From an uncultured Clostridium sp. (GTDB taxonomy: Bacteria > Bacillota > Clostridia > Lachnospirales > Lachnospiraceae), in the NCBI GenBank assembly GCA_900539185.1, contig UQBG01000001.1, forward strand, positions 189,199 through 253,198: a DNA stretch of 64,000 nt, in the 5' to 3' direction. The translations under genes and the position numbers were made by a program. The notes under the pieces were generated by a model. The model searched no databases. It was not told where the DNA came from and worked only from the letters and a program-made list of their open reading frames with translations. This document shows, piece by piece, positions 51,635 to 59,929 of this stretch; the first letter of the stretch is position 1; each line of letters opens with the position of its first letter.

Positions 51635-53389
51635 TCACTCTGTTTTTAAAACCTTTATAGTCGTCACATCTATATCTGCAAGTACCAATTCATATATGAC
51701 ACCCTCTTCTGCCTCCTTTACCTTTTTCTGAGTTGTCAAATCTAACGTCTGCCACTCCCCCTCCTTTATATAAGCCACATTATCCACATCACTATCATTT
51801 ATATATAGATATACCCTCTGTACCTTTTGTTCGCCATCCAATTGCCCATCCTGCCCCAGCACCACACATCCATTTGTCTGATCCGCATAGCTCCAAACAT
51901 ACCAGGCTATATCCGGTCTCTCCGCTTCCGCTGTTTGCTGATTCAAGATGTTCAATTTCTTTTTTGCCGCCAGTGCATAAAATGTATCAACCTCTTCCCT
52001 GTCAAAATAATAATCGCTCATCAGCACAACCGGCTCCTGCTGATCAACCACATCAAATATCCCCATATTTCCTGCATTCTGTATATTTTCGTACGGATAC
52101 CGATAATACAAATTTTCAATATCAACGGATGTACGCGCCTCCATCTCCTGCATCAGTACAATCGGAATATTCAGTATAATCAATCCCACTATAATGCCAT
52201 GTCCAATTCTCGGTTTACTCTTCGTAACCAACAAGATTCCGGCTAATATTGTTACTGCCAACCCCAAACTCTGTATTAGCGTTGTAATATGTCCTATTCC
52301 CCAATCTAATACTGCTTGATACTTTGCTGATATAGAGATTAGTATTGGCGGCAGAAGCATAATTAACAATCCTATTATTAAAATCCACTGTTTCTTTTTC
52401 ACCTTCTGTGCCTGAGCAAACAAGCGGTTGTTCATATACAACAGAAGGCTCACCATAATGCCTATCAGTAAAATATCCGTCCATTTTAGATGTCTTAAAA
52501 GATCCCATTTTCCATAGGGAACACCATACAACAATGTTCTGGAACAAAATCTGGCTAACGGTATCGTTGACCATAATTGTTTAAGAAATGTCACTACAAC
52601 ATCATGTATTGAAAAATGTATAGTTATACCTGTATATCCGGTTCCTCTCACTCCCAGACGTAATCCTATATTTACCATTAATATTATGCCAAATCCAATA
52701 AACTGTGGAATCAATGTCCGAAGCGTATGTTTTATATTGCCCGTATAAGCCCATACTACCACAAACGCAAATACCGCCAAGACAAATGCTACCTCATAGG
52801 TTCCAAGTGCCAGGATTAATGTCAAACCTCCAACTACCTTATATCCTACCCTTTTTTTTCTATCAACTTCCTTCCGACGATCTATATCCGCAACCTTTAA
52901 TGCACTAAGCAAGGATAGACAGATCCATATCCATGTCAACTGAACCAGCATTTGATAACAATATAAAGCACTTCCGAATTCTCCGGTCAACTGCATACAT
53001 AGTGGTATTACCATCATCAATATGTCCCCAAATTCTCTGGAACCGGATACTTTTATTACCACCCGCGCCAATAGGAGACTGCTCAAAAAAAGTGATCCTA
53101 TCAACAATGCTTTATAACAAGCCCTTGACGGAATATATGCAAACAGCAGATATGTATAATTTGCAAAAGGAAAAAATCGTCCCGCACGTATCCACTCTCC
53201 AAATTGCCGTCCCGTTAATGCCCAAACCGAATCATTCATATAATTGACACCTGCTACAGTAGCATTTAACCGGTCATCGGCTGTATAGCTGCTTTGTATT
53301 ACCACCCAGTAATACAAGCCCCAAAACACTATAATTCCCAGCCATATCAATATTCTTTTTTTGTTTTCCTGTAGTATCTGTTCTTTCAT
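51635..53389 (-). CDS. GtrII-like multi-TM glucosyltransferase candidate, 584 aa
   Basis: An integral membrane protein with about twelve hydrophobic segments over the first 440 residues and a hydrophilic C-terminal domain of about 140 residues with VVLMSDYYFDREEVDTFYAL. The first extracytoplasmic loop has SSYTADDRLNATVAGVNYMND, whose acidic residues fit GT-C/GtrII-type enzymes. GtrII enzymes glucosylate surface polysaccharide using a GtrA-flipped lipid carrier, and a gtrA-gtrB pair is present in the locus. The family call is tentative. Confidence 0.65.
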   Translation of the reverse strand: MKEQILQENKKRILIWLGIIVFWGLYYWVVIQSSYTADDRLNATVAGVNYMNDSVWALTGRQFGEWIRAGRFFPFANYTYLLFAYIPSRACYKALLIGSLFLSSLLLARVVIKVSGSREFGDILMMVIPLCMQLTGEFGSALYCYQMLVQLTWIWICLSLLSALKVADIDRRKEVDRKKRVGYKVVGGLTLILALGTYEVAFVLAVFAFVVVWAYTGNIKHTLRTLIPQFIGFGIILMVNIGLRLGVRGTGYTGITIHFSIHDVVVTFLKQLWSTIPLARFCSRTLLYGVPYGKWDLLRHLKWTDILLIGIMVSLLLYMNNRLFAQAQKVKKKQWILIIGLLIMLLPPILISISAKYQAVLDWGIGHITTLIQSLGLAVTILAGILLVTKSKPRIGHGIIVGLIILNIPIVLMQEMEARTSVDIENLYYRYPYENIQNAGNMGIFDVVDQQEPVVLMSDYYFDREEVDTFYALAAKKKLNILNQQTAEAERPDIAWYVWSYADQTNGCVVLGQDGQLDGEQKVQRVYLYINDSDVDNVAYIKEGEWQTLDLTTQKKVKEAEEGVIYELVLADIDVTTIKVLKTE

Positions 53390-53403
53390 TTCTTTCTTAA
53401 AAT

Positions 53404-55158
53404 TTATTCATTTAATATATAAAACCATAATCTACCATTCTCACTCACAAGAGATACGTCCCCGACCTCATTTTTCAGTTCTGCCTGTAGTATAGATAAC
53501 TCATCCGCTGTATATGCATATGTGTCAATATAGATACCTGTAAATCCCTGTTCCCGCATTAACACTAGCTGTTCCTCTAATGTTTTTTGCGATATCTGTC
53601 TCTGCCATTGATCGGCCTCTCTTCCTTTTACCGCACAATAGGACCAACGTAATGTATCAGAGTGCAAATATCCTCTTAGATGAGAATAATCAACCATATT
53701 ATTCACTGCCCCCTGTTCCGGATATACAACATATGGCATTTGAAAAATCATCCCTTCCGGCTGCATATTTTCAATTTGCTTCACAAATGCTTCATCACTA
53801 TCATAATCCGCCTTTATACCATCATAATTCGGAACAAATGCCGGTGATGTCTGATCCCATATTCCAATACACAGCAATACTGCCGGCACAATGTACTGCA
53901 GAATTTTTTTATTCTTCTCTGCCTTCCATTTATCAAAGATTCTGTCTAATATTAAGCATATTGTAATAACGGAAAACATAGCAATATATATGCAAATACG
54001 GTTATAGCAACGAATTAAACTAAACAAAAATCCGATTATACTCGAGAAACTTCCGACGGTTCCAATCAAAAGTGCCGCCAGATTCAGAACAGAAAGTTTT
54101 CTTATATCCTCATAATTTTCCTTTTGTTTTCTTACTATAAATAAAGAAAACAATAATATCAAAAATCCAATTGACATAATCAATCCAAGTGATACCGTAG
54201 TATTCTCATTTGACAGTAAAAAACTATCATAAGCAGAACGCAAATCTGCCAGCTTTGATATGCGATGTCCGGATATCGGCAATATCAGTTGAACCAGTTT
54301 CATAGAATAGATCTCCGCTCCAGCCGCAGAGCGTTCAACCGCCTCTGAATTCCGACCGTTTTGAAGCCAGTATATCAAGGATGGGCTAACCGCCAATATC
54401 AGACTGACTGCAATCATCCCTATTCCGGCCAGTTCCTGTCTGCACCGCTTCCATGATATCTGATTCAATAATTTGTACCCTATACTGACACACAGAAAAA
54501 AGCATGCAAAATATGCATAATAAACTCCTGTCAACCCCATACAACCGAAAATCAATACATGTCCGACATTCTTCCAAGTCAGCCATCGTCCATTTTCCTT
54601 CTTCCAGACAGTCTCCCCTCTCATAAACAACACTACATAATATACCATAAGCGGAACCATAAAATACTCACTCAGATATAAGTGTCCTATATTACGGAAA
54701 AAATGATATGGAAGAAACGCATACAAAACCGCTCCCAACATTCCTGTCCATCTTGATATTCCCAGATGTTTTAATACAAAATATGCCGACCATGCCACCA
54801 ATACATATCCCAGTAAATAAAATATGTTTAATGCTAATACCCAATTATTTGTAACCATTACACATATTTTCTCCAGAAGGTTCAAAAGCACTTCTCCCGT
54901 AGTTGCATCATAGGAATTTGTTCCTTGTACATTTGGTGCTCCAAGCAGAGGATTTGTATAGAACCACCCTTCTTCCTGAATCGTCTTTATTGTCATGGCT
55001 GCAGTCATATCATCTCCCTGCCCATATTGCAATGGATATTTGGCCAGATCTGCCCGCCATAGCTGTAAAACAAACAATAACCCAATTATTACCAGCCCCA
55101 TAACAACTATATAATCTATGCCAGATAACAGATGCTTTTTCAGAACTTGTTTACTCAC
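53404..55158 (-). CDS. Multi-TM GT-C / YfhO-like membrane protein, 584 aa
   Basis: An integral membrane protein with about twelve hydrophobic segments. An early extracytoplasmic region has QYGQGDDMTAAMTIKTIQEE, and a soluble C-terminal domain contains GFTGIYIDTYAYTADEL. The layout is that of large GT-C-type transferases of cell-wall polysaccharides; no specific substrate is visible. The start is GTG 55158, with AAGGAGG six bases upstream; it overlaps the stop of the preceding glycosyltransferase gene as GTGAGTAA. An ATG further up at 55203 lacks such a site. Confidence 0.68.
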   Translation of the reverse strand: MSKQVLKKHLLSGIDYIVVMGLVIIGLLFVLQLWRADLAKYPLQYGQGDDMTAAMTIKTIQEEGWFYTNPLLGAPNVQGTNSYDATTGEVLLNLLEKICVMVTNNWVLALNIFYLLGYVLVAWSAYFVLKHLGISRWTGMLGAVLYAFLPYHFFRNIGHLYLSEYFMVPLMVYYVVLFMRGETVWKKENGRWLTWKNVGHVLIFGCMGLTGVYYAYFACFFLCVSIGYKLLNQISWKRCRQELAGIGMIAVSLILAVSPSLIYWLQNGRNSEAVERSAAGAEIYSMKLVQLILPISGHRISKLADLRSAYDSFLLSNENTTVSLGLIMSIGFLILLFSLFIVRKQKENYEDIRKLSVLNLAALLIGTVGSFSSIIGFLFSLIRCYNRICIYIAMFSVITICLILDRIFDKWKAEKNKKILQYIVPAVLLCIGIWDQTSPAFVPNYDGIKADYDSDEAFVKQIENMQPEGMIFQMPYVVYPEQGAVNNMVDYSHLRGYLHSDTLRWSYCAVKGREADQWQRQISQKTLEEQLVLMREQGFTGIYIDTYAYTADELSILQAELKNEVGDVSLVSENGRLWFYILNE

Positions 55159-56344
55159 GGGTATCCTCCTTATTTTCAGATACATATGCAATGATACGAT
55201 CAAATTTCTCCATAATAATATCCCACTTAAAGTATGTATTTACATACTGATATCCATTTTCGCCCATTTGCTTCCATATGTCTGGGTGTTCTTTAAGATG
55301 GCGAAGGCAACCCTCAAATTCAAAATAATTCGTATAGTACAAACCGCCATTACTCTTTGTACAATGACCTTTTAACACATCACATATCCCATTTACCAAC
55401 ACTGCTCGTCTCAGCTCCATTGCTTCCAATACCGAAATAGACAAGCTTTCATACTTAGATGGCAAAATCAGAGCCTCCGCTCCTTGAATACCGTTGAATT
55501 TATCCTCATCACTCACAAACCCAAGACTGATAATATCCTCGTGCTTTGGAATCTTCATAACAGCTTTTCCCATCAACACTAATTTCAAATCATCCTGATT
55601 CCGCTTCTTATATTCCAAAAAATACTGAAACATCTTATGGCAGTCTTTACCATAATCAATTCTACCCACATATACAATATATCGTTCCAAGCCATATTTC
55701 TTCTTAAAACTACTGCTATCAATATCGGCCGGGACGTCTATTCCCACACCCATTACATCATTCTTAATATTTTCCACATGGAACTGGTTCTGTACCAGTC
55801 TGCGCTCCTCATCTGTTAAGAATACATATGCCTTTGGCATTTTAAAGTTTGGCTCATATAACCTAAAATGCAAATATGGTTCCTGATGAGCCGTCGGTAT
55901 AAAAATCAGTCGATCTGCCACAACCGGAATACTCTTGACTGCCTGATAGTATAGATAAGTTACAACGATCACAACATCGTACTCTTCTTTATGTTCTTTC
56001 AGATACTCAATCAGATCCGGCACATACGGCCCCATCTCTTCAATCCACTTTTCTGCCTTTTCCGCAGGAATATCCAGCGTTAAATGCATGTCAATATCCA
56101 AGGCTGTAAATACTTTGGGCTGTCTTTCATGATGCGTAGGGAATCTCCGAACCTTAATGCCATTTACTTCTGATACTCCCGGTTTATATTGATTCTTCCA
56201 AGTAACATAATCTACTGCACAGGATGTCAAAACCTCAACGTCATATTTCTCACTTAGCTTTTCTGCAATCATCCGAGTGTATAATTCTGACCCACCATTC
56301 ACTTCTAAGCCATATCTTTGATTAATTAATGCTATCTTTTTCAT
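55151..56344 (-). CDS. Family 4 glycosyltransferase, 397 aa
   Basis: A cytoplasmic GT-B fold glycosyltransferase. The N-terminal domain begins IALINQRYGLEVNGGSELYTR (a nucleotide-sugar loop), and the C-terminal domain has IVYVGRIDYGKDCHKMFQYF, ISLGFVSDEDKFNGIQGAEALILPSKYESLSISVLEAM with the E(x7)E motif of GT4, and a helical tail. Donor and acceptor are unknown; GDP-D-rhamnose or GDP-mannose is plausible. It overlaps the preceding GT4 gene by 23 bases and the following gene by eight, so all three are coupled. Confidence 0.9.
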   Translation of the reverse strand: MKKIALINQRYGLEVNGGSELYTRMIAEKLSEKYDVEVLTSCAVDYVTWKNQYKPGVSEVNGIKVRRFPTHHERQPKVFTALDIDMHLTLDIPAEKAEKWIEEMGPYVPDLIEYLKEHKEEYDVVIVVTYLYYQAVKSIPVVADRLIFIPTAHQEPYLHFRLYEPNFKMPKAYVFLTDEERRLVQNQFHVENIKNDVMGVGIDVPADIDSSSFKKKYGLERYIVYVGRIDYGKDCHKMFQYFLEYKKRNQDDLKLVLMGKAVMKIPKHEDIISLGFVSDEDKFNGIQGAEALILPSKYESLSISVLEAMELRRAVLVNGICDVLKGHCTKSNGGLYYTNYFEFEGCLRHLKEHPDIWKQMGENGYQYVNTYFKWDIIMEKFDRIIAYVSENKEDTRE

Positions 56345-57419
56345 TCTTTTCTCCTCGTAAGAACTCCTTCAATAATTCCTCAAATCTATCCTTTATCTGC
56401 TCATAAGCAAAATCCCCTAAACGAATAGACTGACCTTCAATCAACTGTTGTTGTACCTCATTATTTTTCACAATATAGTTCATAATTCCGGCCACCTCCA
56501 GTGGATTTTGTGTATCAATCAAAAAACCGCTATGACCTAAGGTATATGGTATAGCCGAACTGTTATAAGCCACTATCGGCACTTGGAAAAACATAGCTTC
56601 CACTAACGGCACACAAAAACCCTCATGTTCGCTCATACATAAGAAAACAGACGCGATCTTATAATATGCTAAGATCTCATCAAACCCAATATGTCCGGTA
56701 AACACTACATCCTGTAATTCTAACTGTTCAACATACTTTTTCAATCTCCGGTAATATCTATTTTCCTCTTTATAAGCCCCTACTATAAACAATCTAGCTG
56801 TTGGATCATAATATTTTTTATAGTAATAAAAAGCAGCAATAATATCTTCCTGTTTCTTATTCGGAACAATCCTCCCGGTGAATACAATGTTTGTATTCCC
56901 ATCACTGTAACGTTTCAACACCGATGCATTTGGCTTTTTCCTATAATCATCAAATGGAATCAATACCGGAAGCACATCAATCGGGCATTGATATCCCATT
57001 TTAACTAATTCCTCTTTATTGTATTCAGAATCTGCGATACAGTAATCTACTTTATCTGCCAAGTATTTCACTGCCTCTAATGCCCACTGATTAATCCCTT
57101 CAATATAACTATCGCTATCCGAAAAGTAGCATGGTGGCGTAACATTATGATAAATCACAACCTTTTTACACGGAAACTTTGCAAAATCATAATTCAACTG
57201 GGCCCCGGTTGATAAATGCAAAATACCGACATCCTTTTCATTTAGTTCCGGCAGTTCGTTTATCAGCAAAGCTGTTTTCCTTCCAAGCGGAGGCACAACG
57301 CTTTCCGCATAGATTCCAGTTTCATATCCCATCTCCTCAATCACCTTACGCAGTGCAACTGCATCATTTCCAACTGCATCTCCATATGCTATTGTAGGAA
57401 TAAACTGTATTATCCTCAT
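56322..57419 (-). CDS. Family 4 glycosyltransferase, 365 aa
   Basis: A cytoplasmic GT-B fold enzyme. RIIQFIPTIAYGDAVGNDAVALRKV at the N-terminus, TNIVFTGRIVPNKKQEDIIAAF, DVVFTGHIGFDEILAYYKIASVFLCMSEHEGFCVPLVEAMFFQVPIVAY in the C-terminal domain carries the GT4 EHEGFCVPLVEAM motif. The closest pattern is WbyZ/mannosyl- or rhamnosyltransferase-like proteins. It lies 14 bases after the small coiled-coil protein gene and overlaps the next GT4 gene. Confidence 0.9.
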   Translation of the reverse strand: MRIIQFIPTIAYGDAVGNDAVALRKVIEEMGYETGIYAESVVPPLGRKTALLINELPELNEKDVGILHLSTGAQLNYDFAKFPCKKVVIYHNVTPPCYFSDSDSYIEGINQWALEAVKYLADKVDYCIADSEYNKEELVKMGYQCPIDVLPVLIPFDDYRKKPNASVLKRYSDGNTNIVFTGRIVPNKKQEDIIAAFYYYKKYYDPTARLFIVGAYKEENRYYRRLKKYVEQLELQDVVFTGHIGFDEILAYYKIASVFLCMSEHEGFCVPLVEAMFFQVPIVAYNSSAIPYTLGHSGFLIDTQNPLEVAGIMNYIVKNNEVQQQLIEGQSIRLGDFAYEQIKDRFEELLKEFLRGEKNEKDSIN

Positions 57420-57433
57420 TATTTCCTTTTCTC

Positions 57434-57874
57434 CTAATTATCATTTAATTCTTCATTCTTCTTTTTCAGTTCAATAATTTCTTTTTTTAAAACATTAATT
57501 GTCTCATTTTGTTCCCTAACATAACAATTTAATAAATTTACGGTTCTTACCAGATTCGCATTAAATTGATTTTGGTCCTCCACAACCGGATCCACATAAA
57601 ATCGAATACACTTCCGTATAACTTTTTTCACAAAACCTACAGGACCTCTCGACCCTAAATCTCGATATGTCTGAACACTCCAGCTATGGTTTAATCCCAT
57701 AACCTCTTTGGTAAAAGCATCCTCATCAAAACTATCATGCAATACTACATTTCCCTCATCCGCTTCAACGTCATCAAAGCTTAAGATATCATTTTCATAT
57801 CCCTTTTCTTTTATTTCTCTTCTGATTTGCTCCATGATTTCCTCAACATTAATTTCATTTGTTACATCGCTCAT
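57434..57874 (-). CDS. Coiled-coil protein of unknown function, 146 aa
   Basis: I do not recognise a full family. The N-terminus (EINVEEIMEQIRREIKEKG) and the central LGSRGPVGFVKKVIRKCIRFYVDPVVEDQNQFNANLVRTVNLLN are followed by a C-terminal heptad-rich helix (NETINVLKKEIIELKKKNEELND). Such segments occur as N-terminal parts of methyltransferases and glycosyltransferases in polysaccharide loci, here as a stand-alone protein. It may be a scaffold for the two GT4 enzymes immediately downstream. No signal peptide. Confidence 0.75.
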   Translation of the reverse strand: MSDVTNEINVEEIMEQIRREIKEKGYENDILSFDDVEADEGNVVLHDSFDEDAFTKEVMGLNHSWSVQTYRDLGSRGPVGFVKKVIRKCIRFYVDPVVEDQNQFNANLVRTVNLLNCYVREQNETINVLKKEIIELKKKNEELNDN

Positions 57875-57893
57875 ATCTCTTTTTCTCCTTCTA

Positions 57894-59915
57894 TTACAAA
57901 TTTCCTATATCTATACCATATTTTTCACAAAGCTCTCGATACTCTTGAGAATATAAAAATCCTTTTATAACATTCTCTTTTTCACTCCAGCTCATTGTCG
58001 GAAGCTGCTGTACCCATGATTGTTTTCCCGCAGCATCCGAATTTCTTTGTAAATATGTATTATATAAACACTCCACAAAGTCTTCTTTGTTTACATTCTG
58101 ATTTTGAAATTCGGGACTAAATACAAATCCCTTTGTTAAATCCGCTGCCGTTCCACCATTTACCAGTAATGTTGTCCAATTCTCCAGTCCATCCTCATCC
58201 GGTTCACGTTTTAAAAATCCCTGATAATAATTTGCCACAAAATCAGCCACTTTAGTATATAATTTTGCATTCTTTGTGACTGCACTGCCTTGTCTTATAC
58301 CATATCTTTCACATGTTTGTTCAAATTCCCTTGAATTCTCGAATCCCCAAACGATACTATTTCTAGATATTCCCCGATCCAGTTGTCCTACCCAATCACT
58401 TTTACCGGCCGGATCGGAGGCTCTTCCGAGATAAATATGATACAATTGCTCTACAAACTCATCATTACTTAAATTCTTCTGTGTAAATTCCGGACTCCAC
58501 ACAAAGTTCTGGGCCAATTGGCTTCCCGACATGTCATGAGCAGCCACCTGTTGCAACCAATACGACACCTCTACCCTAGACGGTTCCCGATTCAAACTAT
58601 TTATATACAGCCCCCGTATAAATCCTGCTATGTCTATTGTATCCTCTGTATATAATTCACTTGAATCATCTACCAATGTTCCTGCTACATCTGTTCCCTT
58701 CGTTAAGCCAAAATACTTTGCTATGCCTTCTGCATCCGCTATACCTAAGTTTCTTAATTTAGTATCATCATTTAAAAAACGACTTGCATCCCCCGCACTA
58801 GATATAAATCCATGTTCTATTATAATTCCCGGAAGACCGGCTCTCATGCTCTTTCTGGTAATTGCATACCAGTCCGCTGTTGCTCCATTCGGATACACAT
58901 ACTCGGCACCTGTACTGTCTGACCAACGTATATATAAACCTCTGCTGGTTAACCCCAGTTTTTCAAGTTCACTCTGTATGGTTCTGCCTGCCTGTTGCGT
59001 AATCGTTGTTAAATCATCTCGATATCCGGAATATCCTGCAACTATCGCCAACGAACCTGTTGCATTCGGATTAGATGATGCATCCGCATGAATACTTACC
59101 AATAAATCTGCACCCACGGACTGTGCCTTATTTACTCTGGCCTGCATACATTCTCCATTGTTAGTAGCATTTAAGCAGGTACCGTCTTCTCTTGTCATAT
59201 AAACTACAACATTGTTGTATTTTTCCAGCTCCATCCTACAGTACTGGGCAATTTTCAGATTTACCTCCTCTTCTCTTAATCCATTTCCTTGAGCTCCATG
59301 GTGGACATTATCATGTCCCGGATCTAAAACCACGACCACTTTTCCACCGGATGCCACCAGATTGACATTCGCGTTTCCCAGCACAACTTCGCCTACTGTT
59401 TCCATTTCATCCGACTGCTGAGTAAGTATAATATCCTCTTCCCCATTTACCGCCTTGGGTTCCAGCACTTCAAACTGTGGTTGTCCCAGACCTGATTCTT
59501 CCCTGAAGTCAACCGTTCGCTCTTCCGCTTCCACCCTATATACCAGCTTTTGCAAAACATAACTACCAATCTGATCAGGCTGAATTTGAAACAGTAACAG
59601 TTGATCCATATTCTGTTTCAGGGCAATCTCTTGTTCTCCGTCCGGTCCCATAAAATAAAGCGTTGCATCTTCTACATTCCCATCCACATCGCGAACATGA
59701 AACACAATACTCTCCTGCTCTCCAAGTGTCAGGCTTCGTTGATCTATATATATATACTCTATACATTCTGCACTTTGGGATTCAGAAATGGAATTCTGAT
59801 TTTCCACACTGGTATCCATGTTTTCCGATTCTTCTGCATATATAGTCGGTGCTACCACTGAAGTTCCCAATACCAACACCATTCCTATGGTTAATGCTCT
59901 CTTAAATATTTTCAT
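57894..59915 (-). CDS. Exported N-acetylmuramoyl-L-alanine amidase (Amidase_3) with DUF4214-type repeats
   Basis: A 673-residue secreted autolysin. A signal peptide (KRALTIGMVLVLGTSVVAPT, cut near residue 30) is followed by a linker, then a zinc amidase domain at about residues 195-410: VVLDPGHDNVHHG, LREEEVN, SIHADASSN and IIIEHGF, the four zinc/catalytic positions. The last 230 residues hold four DUF4214-type half repeats, for example FIRGLYINSLNREPSRVEVSYWL and FVEQLYHIYLGRASDPAGKSDW. ATG 59915 has AAGG eight bases upstream; ATG 59924 is too close. It lies 14 bases after the glucosaminidase gene that shares the repeats. Confidence 0.88.
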   Translation of the reverse strand: MKIFKRALTIGMVLVLGTSVVAPTIYAEESENMDTSVENQNSISESQSAECIEYIYIDQRSLTLGEQESIVFHVRDVDGNVEDATLYFMGPDGEQEIALKQNMDQLLLFQIQPDQIGSYVLQKLVYRVEAEERTVDFREESGLGQPQFEVLEPKAVNGEEDIILTQQSDEMETVGEVVLGNANVNLVASGGKVVVVLDPGHDNVHHGAQGNGLREEEVNLKIAQYCRMELEKYNNVVVYMTREDGTCLNATNNGECMQARVNKAQSVGADLLVSIHADASSNPNATGSLAIVAGYSGYRDDLTTITQQAGRTIQSELEKLGLTSRGLYIRWSDSTGAEYVYPNGATADWYAITRKSMRAGLPGIIIEHGFISSAGDASRFLNDDTKLRNLGIADAEGIAKYFGLTKGTDVAGTLVDDSSELYTEDTIDIAGFIRGLYINSLNREPSRVEVSYWLQQVAAHDMSGSQLAQNFVWSPEFTQKNLSNDEFVEQLYHIYLGRASDPAGKSDWVGQLDRGISRNSIVWGFENSREFEQTCERYGIRQGSAVTKNAKLYTKVADFVANYYQGFLKREPDEDGLENWTTLLVNGGTAADLTKGFVFSPEFQNQNVNKEDFVECLYNTYLQRNSDAAGKQSWVQQLPTMSWSEKENVIKGFLYSQEYRELCEKYGIDIGNL

Positions 59916-59929
59916 TTTCTTCATCCTTC

